Assembly (NCBI GenBank): GCA_032111745.1
Contig: JAULUH010000315.1
Location: forward strand, 1 to 14,312
From: JAULUH01 sp032111745
GTDB taxonomy: Bacteria; Chloroflexota; Anaerolineae; JAAEKA01
Length of the DNA: 14,312 nucleotides
Direction of reading: 5' to 3'
The notes under the pieces: model-generated
What the model was told of the DNA's origin: nothing
Seen by the model: the letters and a program-made list of their open reading frames with translations, nothing else
The model's database searches: none
Part shown: one piece after another, positions 6,373 through 13,345 of the stretch
How the letters are laid out: each line of letters starts with the position of its first letter
Position numbering within the stretch: position 1 is the first letter of the stretch
Position numbers and translations under genes: made by a program

Positions 6373-7050
6373 ATGGCCGCTCGTCTCGGATTCTGGTCTG
6401 CCGTGGCCATCGCGGTGTCGTTTGTCCTCTACACTGTAGCGTTCGTGGGTATCTTGCTTACCTCGCCGCTATTCACCTGGACCAACCTGGCGGACTACGT
6501 CTTCTACACGCAGCACTACGGCCAATCCCTGCAACATCTGGCCCGGTTCTTGATGCTGCTCTTCGGTCCTCTGTTCGTCGTGCTGCTCAATAGCATCCAT
6601 GATATCGTTCCGCCTGACCGGAGGGTCTTGAGCAGGACTGCCCTCTCCTTTGGCATCGCCTTTGCCGTGCTGAGCAGCGTCAACTATTTCGTGCAGCTCA
6701 GCACGGTCAGGCTCAGCCTGGCCGAGGGCCAGACTGCCGGGTTGGAGCATATCGTGCAGGCCAATCCCTATTCCACGATCACGGCCATCAACATGCTGGG
6801 CTGGACGCTGTTTCTCGGCCTCTCTTCGCTCTTCGTCGCGCCCGTTTTCGGTGGGGACAGGCTGCAACGCATCATTGGGGGCGCCTTTCTGCTCAGTGGC
6901 CTGTTTTGCCTGGCGGGCGGTTTGGGTTACGTGCTGGAGATCACAGCCCTGGTCTTCCTGACCATCAACCTGGGCCTGGGCGCGGCCGTCATCGTGGCGG
7001 CGGTGGCACTGGCGATATGGTTTCGGCGGCGCTCAAGCGTTGCCGCGTGA
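6373..7050 (+). CDS. Six-helix integral membrane protein, function unknown
   Basis: A 225-residue hydrophobic protein that I do not recognise. Likely membrane helices are at about residues 7-29, 58-78, 90-110, 138-158, 166-190 and 192-217. The loop between helices 3 and 4 carries a distinctive stretch (QLSTVRLSLAEG, then EHIVQANPYSTITAINMLGW) that looks conserved rather than random. The C-terminus is basic (FRRRS), which suggests it lies inside the cell. It follows the M28 peptidase gene by 15 nt and is probably co-transcribed. The start is uncertain: a TTG at 6361 is in frame, but the ATG at 6373, with GGTGAT just upstream, gives a normal first helix. No family function can be assigned. Confidence 0.8.
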   Translation: MAARLGFWSAVAIAVSFVLYTVAFVGILLTSPLFTWTNLADYVFYTQHYGQSLQHLARFLMLLFGPLFVVLLNSIHDIVPPDRRVLSRTALSFGIAFAVLSSVNYFVQLSTVRLSLAEGQTAGLEHIVQANPYSTITAINMLGWTLFLGLSSLFVAPVFGGDRLQRIIGGAFLLSGLFCLAGGLGYVLEITALVFLTINLGLGAAVIVAAVALAIWFRRRSSVAA

Positions 7051-7202
7051 ACACATGAACAGATATACCGGCCATTCATGCCCCTACGTTTCACACCCAA
7101 TCGCGGTATGGGGTTCTCACAACGATGGGGTGGGCTGCCGACCGTGGGCACAGCCAATTCTGTTAAGCCTTGGCCTCGCTACCTGATTAGGTGCAAGTCC
7201 AT

Positions 7203-7232
7203 TTGACATATCGTAGACTGTACAAGTAGAAT
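7203..7232 (+). promoter_or_regulatory. Sigma70-type promoter for the Yip1 gene
   Basis: A consensus TTGACA (7203-7208) and TAGAAT (7227-7232) are separated by 18 bp. Transcription would start near 7239, leaving a leader of about 98 nt. The leader contains CCCGGGC (7263-7269) and GCCCGGG (7292-7298), which could pair across 22 nt. The rest of 7051-7202 shows no gene, no terminator with a T-run and no tRNA. Confidence 0.65.
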
Positions 7233-7336
7233 CGCGCCATCTTCGTGCTCGTATCGTGATGTCCCGGGCATGATCGCGCATTATCCTCCTAGCCCGGGTC
7301 ACAGGCATCGATCTGTAATCTTCACTGGAGAACCAT

Positions 7337-8167
7337 ATGACGCTTGAGCTCTCCCCCTACGACGACCGTGAGATCCTCCAGCCTCCGCCTGAGCCCCTGC
7401 CCGAGAGCTACCGCAGCGCCGGGGGCCTGATCAGGGGGGCGTTGCTGCTGGACGACGACGTCTATACCGTCGCCCGCTACGATCGCTCCCCGGCGAGCCT
7501 GGGCTTCAAGATCCTGCTGGGCATCGTGGGCATTGTGGCCGCCGCCCGCTTGATCGGCCTGGGCCTGGGCCTGCTGACGTCACCGCGGCTGGGCGGGTTG
7601 CAGGCCGCCACCTTCAACGCCATCACCGGCATGTCGTGGTTCCAGCGCCAGGCGCCCGATTTTGCGGACCAGTTCCAGCGCGGCTACAACCTGTTCTGGG
7701 TGGGCCTGCAGACGCTCCTGGGCATCCCCACACCGGGTGCGACCATCGGGTCTTTGATCACCTTCGTGATCCTGACCTTCGTGGCCTGGATCGGCTACGG
7801 TATCCTGGCCCACCTGATCGCGCGCTGGTTCCGCGGTGAGGCCAGCTTCGGCCAGTTCCTCGCTCCGCTGGCCCTGTCCTACGTGCCGCTCCTGCTGTAC
7901 GTGGTGGAGATCATCCCGGGCGCGTTTGTGCCGATCACGTTGATGTTCCTCCTGCTGCTGGCCTTCAAGTTCATGGCCATCCGGCATACTTACGGCCTCC
8001 ACCCCATGGCCAGCCTGGCGGTGACTGTGGGGCCTTACCTGGTGATCGCCGTAGTTATCCTGGCCGTGGCCCTAATCGCCCTGGCCCTTGGCCTGAACCA
8101 GATTCCGGTCCTCGGTCCCATCCTGCAGCAGGGCGGCCGGATCCCGTTCGTCGACCTCGGCTTCTAG
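7337..8167 (+). CDS. Yip1-domain family membrane protein
   Basis: A 276-residue membrane protein. A soluble, proline-rich N-terminus (1-30) is followed by GLIRGALLLDDDVYTVARYD and SPASLGFKILLGIVGI, the pre-helix pattern of bacterial Yip1 (PF04893) proteins. Five likely helices follow: about 57-79, 137-165, then a cluster that includes LSYVPLLLYVVEIIPGAFV and LMFLLLLAFKFMAI, and a final one near 235-258. The polar Ala/Gly-rich helix ends are typical of the family. In eukaryotes Yip1 proteins act in membrane traffic; the bacterial members have no established role. GGAG at 7327-7330 supports the ATG at 7337. The next gene begins 15 nt after the stop with its own strong ribosome site, so the two form an operon and their products may work together in the membrane. 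Confidence 0.8.
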   Translation: MTLELSPYDDREILQPPPEPLPESYRSAGGLIRGALLLDDDVYTVARYDRSPASLGFKILLGIVGIVAAARLIGLGLGLLTSPRLGGLQAATFNAITGMSWFQRQAPDFADQFQRGYNLFWVGLQTLLGIPTPGATIGSLITFVILTFVAWIGYGILAHLIARWFRGEASFGQFLAPLALSYVPLLLYVVEIIPGAFVPITLMFLLLLAFKFMAIRHTYGLHPMASLAVTVGPYLVIAVVILAVALIALALGLNQIPVLGPILQQGGRIPFVDLGF

Positions 8168-8182
8168 GTGGGAGGAACTACC

Positions 8183-9436
8183 ATGGGAACTTTCCGCACA
8201 TACTCCGATGTTCTCCAGCTGCGGACGGAGACGATCCGGGCGCTGCTGCACACGGACCAGGGCATTGCCTGGTCGGTCAAGATGTTCTTTGTGGTGACGC
8301 TGATCGCCGGCCTGGGCGCCTTCCTCGGCCTCACCATCATCTCCCGCCAGTTCACGCTGGTGGAGAAGATCGACACCGGCGTGGCCGTGGCCCAGCGATC
8401 CAGCGCAGCCGTGACCGGCGCCGTAGCCGGCCTGGCCAGCGGCGACGCCAGCGAGATCCCCGCGCTCCTGAGCAGCACAGTCACGGAGCAAGCCGCACCC
8501 ATCCTGGGCCAGCTTCAGGGAGCCGTGCAGGGTATGGCGGGGAGCTCGCCGCAAGTCCAGCAGCTTCTGCAGCAGGGCACGGTCACCGTGGAGCAGGTTT
8601 CACAGGTCGTGGACCAGGTAGCGGTATCGCCGGAGCAGATGAGCCAGCTGGTGGAGCGTGCCAACGCCACCCCTGAGCAGGTGCAGTCCCTTCTGCAGCG
8701 GGCCGGCATTGCCCAGGCCGAGCTCGACCAGGCCCGGGCCAGCCTGGGCGCGGCGGCCGGCACCGCGATGGCGGAGCTGCGGCCCCTGATCGATCGCATT
8801 GGCATGACCGAGGATCAGCTGCGCAGCCTCCTGGGTCAGCTGTCGGCCACGCCGGAGCAGCTCAACCGGCTGCTACAGGGCCTGAACGTCAAGCCGGCGG
8901 AGCTGGGAGCGAAGATGGCAGAGCTCGGGGTGTCCGCCGACGAGGTGGAAGGCGTGGTGAGCACCGTGCGCACGGCAGCCGAGAGCGCTGAGCCACCGTT
9001 GGGGGTCCGGCTCAGCGACTCCATCCGCCTGTTCGGCGAGTGGCTTTCCTCGCCCATGATCTTGATGGCGGACTGGATCCTGTTCATCCTCGTCCTGATG
9101 CTGGTCGCCAAGGCCCTGGGTGGCCGCGCCACCCTGCCCCAGCACCTGGCCGCGGCGGCCCTGGCCGCGGCGCCGGCCATCCTGCTGATCGGCTACTTCA
9201 TTCCTCCGCTGGCCGGAGGCATGTCGCTCTCCCTGGCCCTCGCCATCCGGTCCCTCGGCCGTGTGCTGGGCCTGATCGGCGTCGCCTGGTGCGTGATCCT
9301 GCTGATCAAGACCGTCGCCACGGCCCATGGCTTCACCATGTGGCGGTCCACCGGCGCCATCGCCCTCGCGGCGCTGGTGATGTTCGCCGCGTTGCCGCTC
9401 CTGGGCCTGCTGGGAGCCGGTTCGCTGCTGTTCTAG
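8183..9436 (+). CDS. Membrane protein with a 14-residue tandem-repeat domain, function unknown
   Basis: A 417-residue protein that I cannot place in a known family. The order is a short N-terminal region, one membrane helix (about 31-53), a long soluble segment (54-285) and a C-terminal block of about four helices (near 292-312, 323-345, 348-383 and 390-413). The soluble segment carries at least nine units of 14 residues between 134 and 263, for example VSPEQMSQLVERAN, ATPEQVQSLLQRAG and ATPEQLNRLLQGLN. The consensus is [VA]-[ST]-P-E-Q-h-x-x-L-L-x-x-h-[GN]: an S/T-P-E-Q helix cap, about ten helical residues and a Gly/Asn break. This suggests a solenoid or bundle of very short helices. GGAGGA at 8171-8176, 6 nt before the ATG at 8183, fixes the start over an upstream in-frame GTG at 8168. 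It is co-transcribed with the Yip1 gene. Confidence 0.85.
   Translation: MGTFRTYSDVLQLRTETIRALLHTDQGIAWSVKMFFVVTLIAGLGAFLGLTIISRQFTLVEKIDTGVAVAQRSSAAVTGAVAGLASGDASEIPALLSSTVTEQAAPILGQLQGAVQGMAGSSPQVQQLLQQGTVTVEQVSQVVDQVAVSPEQMSQLVERANATPEQVQSLLQRAGIAQAELDQARASLGAAAGTAMAELRPLIDRIGMTEDQLRSLLGQLSATPEQLNRLLQGLNVKPAELGAKMAELGVSADEVEGVVSTVRTAAESAEPPLGVRLSDSIRLFGEWLSSPMILMADWILFILVLMLVAKALGGRATLPQHLAAAALAAAPAILLIGYFIPPLAGGMSLSLALAIRSLGRVLGLIGVAWCVILLIKTVATAHGFTMWRSTGAIALAALVMFAALPLLGLLGAGSLLF
8582..8971 (+). repeat. Array of 14-residue (42-nt) coding repeats
   Basis: Within the gene at 8183, units start at residues 134, 148, 162, 176, 194, 208, 222, 236 and 250, each 14 residues long. A single 4-residue insert (AAAG, 190-193) lies between the fourth and fifth. 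A degenerate earlier unit (SSPQVQQLLQQGT) precedes the array. The repeat is visible in protein far more than in DNA, so it is old and held by selection rather than a recent DNA duplication. Confidence 0.75.
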
Positions 9437-9440
9437 ACGC

Positions 9441-9476
9441 CAGCCCGGCCACGCCTGCCCAGTTGTGGCCGGGCTG
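9441..9476 (+). terminator. Strong hairpin after the repeat-protein gene
   Basis: CAGCCCGGCCAC (9441-9452) pairs perfectly with GTGGCCGGGCTG (9465-9476), a 12-bp GC-rich stem with a 12-base loop that begins 4 nt after the stop codon. There is no T-tract. It may be a weak or factor-assisted terminator, or a processing or stabilising structure between the repeat-protein and TAXI genes. Confidence 0.5.
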
Positions 9477-9549
9477 CTCCGATAGCCTGCTTGGCCGGCC
9501 AGGCCCTGGCGGCCAGTATTGTCTTTCCTCCAACGCGGGAGAGTCTGCT

Positions 9550-10929
9550 ATGTCTATACGTCGCCAGGTGCCCACAGTGTCGTCCTTTCTGGACAAGTAC
9601 GCCAAATGGATGATTGCGCTCGGCGTCGTGCTACTGGTAGCTGTGTTGGCGTACCTGTTCTGGCGCACGCTGCCGCCGCGCCAGTTCACCCTCCTTACGG
9701 GTCGCGAGGGAGGCGCGTACTACAACACGGCCCTGAAGTACCAGCAGATTGCCAAGGATCGCGGCTTCACGATCAACATCGAGCCCACGGCGGGCTCGGT
9801 GGCGGCACTGGAGATGCTGCGCAATGGGGAGGCCGATATCGGCTTCGTCCAGGGTGGCCTGGCTGTCAACGAGGACCCGACGCAGCTATCCTCCATGGCC
9901 AGCGTCTTCTACGAGCCCGTGTGGGTCTTCCTGCGCAAGGACGCGTTTCCCGAGGGCTTCCCGACGCGTCTCTCCGAGCTTGCCGGCAAGCGCATCGGCG
10001 TGGGTGAGGACGGTAGTGGCACCCAGGCCCTGGCCACGACTCTCCTGGGCGCCAGCGGCATCATCCCCGAGAATAGCACCTTCGTTCACCTATCGACGGC
10101 CGACGCCACGGAGCAGCTTAAGGACGACCGCATCGACGCCGCCTTTTTTGTGATGGGATTGGGTACCACTGCAGGTAAGGCTCTGACCTCAGACCCGGAG
10201 CTGGAGCTGATGAATTTCGAACAGGCGGATGCCTATGCGGCCAAGTTTCCCTACCTGGTCCCCGTGACGATCCCAAAGGGCGCCATCAATCTGATCAACG
10301 ATATCCCGTCGGAGGATAAACAGCTGGTCGCCACTACGGCCAACCTGGTGGTGCGCAATAGCTTCCATCCGGACCTGTTGCGTTTGATGACTATCGCCGC
10401 AGTGCAGACCCACGAGGCCGGCGACTTCTTCGCCAAGCGCTACGAGTTTCCCAATGCTGTCAACACCGATCTGCCCGTGAACAAGAAGGTGGCGGCGTAC
10501 CTGGAGCGCATCAAGAGCGGCGAGTCGACCCTGGACAACTACCTGCCCTTCTGGGCGGCGGCGATCATCGATCGTTACCTGCTCTTTGTCGTGCCTATCG
10601 CCCTGATCTTCCTGCCCATGCTGAGCCGTAGCCCGGTGGTCTATACCACGTTCGTGCGCAACAAGGTTCGCCGCTGGTACAAGTACCTGCGGGGCGTGGA
10701 GATGGACGTCGAGTCCATGGACCTGGCCCACGTCCGGGAGCAGATCGGGCAGCTGGAGGCCCTGGACGAACAGCTCGGCACCCAGCTCAACCTGTCCACC
10801 TCCTATATGCCGGAGCTTTACCAGCTCCGCCTGCATTTGAACTACGTCATCGAAAAGCTACACAGGCGGGAACAGCAGCTGGTCGGGATGGAACAGGCGG
10901 CTGGTCTTGCTGCGGCTCCGGCAGGGTAG
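9550..10929 (+). CDS. TAXI-family TRAP-type solute-binding protein, membrane-anchored at both ends
   Basis: A 459-residue protein. Residues 20-38 are a membrane helix without a signal-cleavage site. Residues 45-330 are a TAXI-type (TRAP-associated extracytoplasmic immunogenic) binding domain, with LLTGREGGAYYNTALKY, EPTAGSVAALEMLRNGEADIG, KRIGVGEDGSGTQALA and IDAAFFVMGLGT, the usual ligand-binding blocks. A second helix (about 343-360) is followed by a charged, helical C-terminal domain of about 95 residues on the cytoplasmic side, containing ESMDLAHVREQIGQLEALDE. TAXI proteins usually serve DctM/DctQ-type permeases, none of which is seen in the window; the next genes are korAB. With two anchors and a cytoplasmic tail it could act as a sensor or as part of an unusual transporter; that is inference. 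GGGAGAG at 9537-9543 supports the ATG at 9550. An upstream in-frame extension to 9040 overlaps the previous gene and is rejected. Confidence 0.88.
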   Translation: MSIRRQVPTVSSFLDKYAKWMIALGVVLLVAVLAYLFWRTLPPRQFTLLTGREGGAYYNTALKYQQIAKDRGFTINIEPTAGSVAALEMLRNGEADIGFVQGGLAVNEDPTQLSSMASVFYEPVWVFLRKDAFPEGFPTRLSELAGKRIGVGEDGSGTQALATTLLGASGIIPENSTFVHLSTADATEQLKDDRIDAAFFVMGLGTTAGKALTSDPELELMNFEQADAYAAKFPYLVPVTIPKGAINLINDIPSEDKQLVATTANLVVRNSFHPDLLRLMTIAAVQTHEAGDFFAKRYEFPNAVNTDLPVNKKVAAYLERIKSGESTLDNYLPFWAAAIIDRYLLFVVPIALIFLPMLSRSPVVYTTFVRNKVRRWYKYLRGVEMDVESMDLAHVREQIGQLEALDEQLGTQLNLSTSYMPELYQLRLHLNYVIEKLHRREQQLVGMEQAAGLAAAPAG

Positions 10930-10955
10930 GGGCGGGCAGGGACGCCCGCCCCTAC
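10926..10955. repeat. Extragenic palindrome (GTAGGGGCGGGC / GCCCGCCCCTAC), possible REP-type element or terminator
   Basis: A perfect 12-bp stem (10926-10937 with 10944-10955) with a 6-base loop, AGGGAC. It contains the TAG stop of the TAXI gene (10927-10929). Short palindromes of the GTAGGGGCG...CGCCCCTAC type are often dispersed between genes in GC-rich bacteria, including Chloroflexota, so this is probably one copy of a mobile or repeated palindrome. It may also end transcription. Only one copy is in the window. Confidence 0.6.
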
Positions 10956-11086
10956 GATGGGAACGCGGATCCATGCGGTGGCGGCATAGGATCAGGGGCC
11001 GGGCTGACCAGGCGTTGGGGCAAAAGCGCAAGTAGTTGGAACAGATGGACTCTGCCCCTGCCTCGACGATGGGATAGCGGTGGGTG

Positions 11087-11123
11087 CCTCTGGCTGCGTT
11101 CCCTCTGGCTGCGTTCCCTCTGG
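11087..11123. repeat. 15-bp tandem repeat, 2.5 copies
   Basis: CCTCTGGCTGCGTTC occurs at 11087-11101 and again, identically, at 11102-11116, followed by a partial CCTCTGG to 11123. It lies in the non-coding interval 10956-11145 just upstream of the kor promoter. The rest of that stretch shows no convincing gene. The copies touch without a spacer, so this is a minisatellite-like slip repeat, not CRISPR. Confidence 0.75.
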
Positions 11124-11145
11124 CGCCCATCATGCCGCAAAAGCT

Positions 11146-11174
11146 TTGACACGCCATGCCAACCATGTTATACT
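11146..11174 (+). promoter_or_regulatory. Near-consensus sigma70-type promoter for korAB
   Basis: TTGACA (11146-11151), 17 bp, then TATACT (11169-11174): the best promoter in the window. Transcription would start near 11181, which is 246 nt before the korA ATG, an unusually long leader that contains a terminator-like hairpin. Confidence 0.8.
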
Positions 11175-11180
11175 TGCAGC

Positions 11181-11279
11181 GTACAGATTGCCTAGTGGGC
11201 ACCGCCGATCAACCCATGTAGACCTGGCCGCGTGCGCCAGCTTCTGTTCCAGCAACCGGCCTCATGGCCGGCTTTTGTT
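11181..11279 (+). other. Candidate short leader transcript or small RNA upstream of korA
   Basis: The stretch from the predicted transcription start (about 11181) to the terminator-like hairpin would give a stand-alone RNA of about 100 nt. It has no ribosome site with a credible reading frame, and I do not recognise an RNA family. It could be an attenuated leader of korAB or a small RNA gene. Support comes only from the promoter and terminator signals that bracket it. Confidence 0.3.
11256..11279 (+). terminator. Intrinsic terminator-like hairpin in the korA leader
   Basis: CCGGCC (11256-11261), loop TCAT, GGCCGG (11266-11271), then C followed by TTTTGTT: a compact GC stem and a T-rich tail, the classic terminator form. 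It lies downstream of the strong promoter and about 150 nt before korA. It therefore either ends a short RNA or attenuates korAB transcription. Confidence 0.55.
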
Positions 11280-11291
11280 ACCGGCATAGCC

Positions 11292-11339
11292 TTTCCCCAA
11301 GACGGGGAAATGTAGTGCTCCAGACGGACAATTTGTCCG
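11292..11339. promoter_or_regulatory. Second leader hairpin and perfect 15-bp palindrome
   Basis: TTTCCCC (11292-11298) pairs with GGGGAAA (11304-11310) over a 5-base loop. Further on, CGGACAA-T-TTGTCCG (11325-11339) is a perfect palindrome and looks like a repressor operator. A weak second promoter (TTGTCC 11333-11338, GATAGT 11356-11361, 17-bp spacing) would overlap the palindrome, so a protein bound there could control a korA transcript that starts after the terminator. The regulator is unknown. Confidence 0.4.
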
Positions 11340-11426
11340 CTGCGCGCTTAACGTAGATAGTAGCAAACGGTTATCGTCTGCCACAACGAATTTACTCCGC
11401 CTACGACGGTCGAAGGAGACTCCCAG

Positions 11427-13289
11427 ATGGCACAACCGCTCAAGCCGGTGCATATCGAGGAAATCGAGGAGGTTGTCATTCGCTTTGCCGGCGACTCCGG
11501 CGATGGCATGCAGCTCACCGGCACCCAGTTTACCAACACGGCGGCGATTATCGGCAACGACATCAGCACGATGCCCGACTACCCGGCTGAGATCCGAGCC
11601 CCCGCCGGCACCCTGGCCGGTGTCAGTGGCTTCCAGGTTCACCTGTCCAGCGAGGACATCTTCACCCCAGGCGACGAGCCCCATGTCCTCATCGCCATGA
11701 ACCCGGCTGCGCTCAAGGCCAGCCTGGAGGACCTGCAGTCAGGCGGCACCATCATCATCAACAAGGATGAGTTCACCCCTGCCAACCTGAAGAAGGCCGA
11801 ATACGAGTCCAATCCGCTGGAGGACGGCACCCTCAAAGGCTACCACGTCCACAAGGTGCCCCTCACCACGCTCAATCGCCACGCCGTCGAGGGCATCGAG
11901 GGCCTGTCCACCAAGGAGGTCGACCGCTCGCGCAACTTCTTTGCCCTGGGCCTTACCTTCTGGATCTACGACCGGCCCCTGGACAACACGCTGGCCTGGA
12001 TCGACGAGAAGTTCACCAAGAACCCGGCCGTGCACGAGGCCAATCGCCGGGCGCTTATCGCTGGCTACCACTTCGGCGATACCACGGAGTCCTTCCAGAC
12101 CCGCTACAAGATCAAGCCTGCCGAGCTCCCCCCGGGCAACTATCGCAAGGTGACCGGCAACGAGGCCATGGCTATGGGCCTGGTGACCGCGGCGCAACTG
12201 GCCGGCAAGCCCCTGGTCTACAGCACCTATCCCATCACCCCGGCCAGCGATATCCTGCACTACCTGGCGGCCCTGAAGCAATTCGACGTGCGCACCTTCC
12301 AGGCGGAAGACGAAATCGCCGCCATGGGCGCCACTATCGGCGCCGCGTTCGGCGGGGCCTTTGCGGCCACCGGCACCAGCGGGCCCGGGGTGGCCCTCAA
12401 GAGCGAGGCTATCAACCTCGGCATCGTGCTCGAGCTGCCGATGGTCGTCGTCGACGTCCAGCGCGGCGGTCCCAGCACCGGCTTGCCCACCAAAGTCGAG
12501 CAGGCCGACCTGTTGCAGGTCCTGTTTGGCCGCAACGGCGAGAGCCCAATACCCGTCCTGGCCCCCCGCTCGCCGGCCGATTGCTTCACCACCGCCATCG
12601 AGGCCTTCCGCTGGGCTGTGCGGGCCATGACCCCGGTGTTCGTCCTATCGGACGGCTACCTGGCGAACAGTGCCGAGCCGTGGCTGCTGCCTGACCCTGA
12701 GGAGATGGAGCCGATCGTCGTGCACCATCCCGCGGCCGGCGACTATGGTGACGGTATCCCGTTTCTGCCCTACGGCCGCGATCCCGAGACCATGGGGCGG
12801 CCCTGGGCATTGCCCGGCACACCCGGGTTGGAGCACCGCATCGGCGGCCTGGCCAAGAAGCCCGGCACCGGCAACGTCTCCTACGAACCCGAGGACCACG
12901 ATCGCATGATCCGGGACCGAGCGGAGAAAGTAGCCCGGCTGGCCGACACCATTCCACCGCTCCAGGTCTTTGGCCAGACGGAAGGCGATCTGCTGCTCGT
13001 GGGCTGGGGCAGCTCGTACGGTTCGATCTACCAGGCCGTGGACAAGGCCCAGCGCCAGGGCCAGAAGGTCGGCTTTGTGCATCTGCGCCATCTCAACCCG
13101 TTCCCGCGCGAGCTGGGCGCGATTCTGGAGCGCTTCGATCAGATCGTAGTGCCGGAGCTTAACCTGGGCCAGCTGGCGATGCTGCTGCGAGCTACCTACC
13201 TCAAGCCCGTTATCTCCCTGTCCAAGATGCGCGGCCGGCCCTTCCGCATCAACGAGATCAGCGCTACGATCGACGAGTTGCTGGGCTAG
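11427..13289 (+). CDS. korA: 2-oxoglutarate:ferredoxin oxidoreductase, fused gamma-alpha subunit
   Basis: KorA forms, with KorB, the CoA-dependent enzyme that interconverts 2-oxoglutarate and succinyl-CoA with ferredoxin, in the cytoplasm (oxidative or reductive TCA cycle). The 620-residue chain has the gamma domain first (about 10-195: RFAGDSGDGMQLTG, PDYPAEIRAPAGTLAGVSGF, VLIAMNPAALK). The alpha pyrimidine-binding domain follows (about 240-460: YPITPASD at 268-275, FQAEDEIAAMGATIGAAFGG, TSGPGVALKSE, QRGGPSTGLPTK). The C-terminal domain carries GTPGLEHRIGG, LRHLNPFPREL and VVPELNLGQLAMLLRA. This order and length match the O2-tolerant mycobacterial-type KorA, not the separate-subunit archaeal enzyme. 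AAGGAGA 8 nt before the ATG sets the start. It ends in tandem TAG TAG, and korB follows after 68 nt. Confidence 0.95.
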   Translation: MAQPLKPVHIEEIEEVVIRFAGDSGDGMQLTGTQFTNTAAIIGNDISTMPDYPAEIRAPAGTLAGVSGFQVHLSSEDIFTPGDEPHVLIAMNPAALKASLEDLQSGGTIIINKDEFTPANLKKAEYESNPLEDGTLKGYHVHKVPLTTLNRHAVEGIEGLSTKEVDRSRNFFALGLTFWIYDRPLDNTLAWIDEKFTKNPAVHEANRRALIAGYHFGDTTESFQTRYKIKPAELPPGNYRKVTGNEAMAMGLVTAAQLAGKPLVYSTYPITPASDILHYLAALKQFDVRTFQAEDEIAAMGATIGAAFGGAFAATGTSGPGVALKSEAINLGIVLELPMVVVDVQRGGPSTGLPTKVEQADLLQVLFGRNGESPIPVLAPRSPADCFTTAIEAFRWAVRAMTPVFVLSDGYLANSAEPWLLPDPEEMEPIVVHHPAAGDYGDGIPFLPYGRDPETMGRPWALPGTPGLEHRIGGLAKKPGTGNVSYEPEDHDRMIRDRAEKVARLADTIPPLQVFGQTEGDLLLVGWGSSYGSIYQAVDKAQRQGQKVGFVHLRHLNPFPRELGAILERFDQIVVPELNLGQLAMLLRATYLKPVISLSKMRGRPFRINEISATIDELLG

Positions 13290-13324
13290 TAGCCGGTTTG
13301 AGCACGAGATGTTACAACAGCGAC

Positions 13325-13345
13325 GGTGCCGGCCCGGCCGGCACC
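13325..13345 (+). promoter_or_regulatory. Intercistronic hairpin directly before the korB ribosome site
   Basis: GGTGCCGG (13325-13332), loop CCCGG, CCGGCACC (13338-13345): an 8-bp GC stem that stops one base before CGGAGG (13347-13352), the korB ribosome site 5 nt from its ATG. No T-run follows, so it is not an intrinsic terminator. It may protect the message or tune korB translation. Confidence 0.5.

Noticed and set aside
7051..7336. Small genes or a tRNA in the gap before the Yip1 gene
   Set aside because: The open frames there have no ribosome site or protein-like character, and no cloverleaf or T-loop sequence was seen.
9040..9549. Upstream extension of the TAXI gene
   Set aside because: It overlaps the end of the repeat membrane protein in another frame and gives an Arg/Pro-rich non-protein sequence. 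The ATG at 9550 has a good ribosome site and starts a normal anchor helix.
11087..11123. Tandem 15-mers as a CRISPR array
   Set aside because: The copies are contiguous with no spacers, too short, and there are no cas genes.
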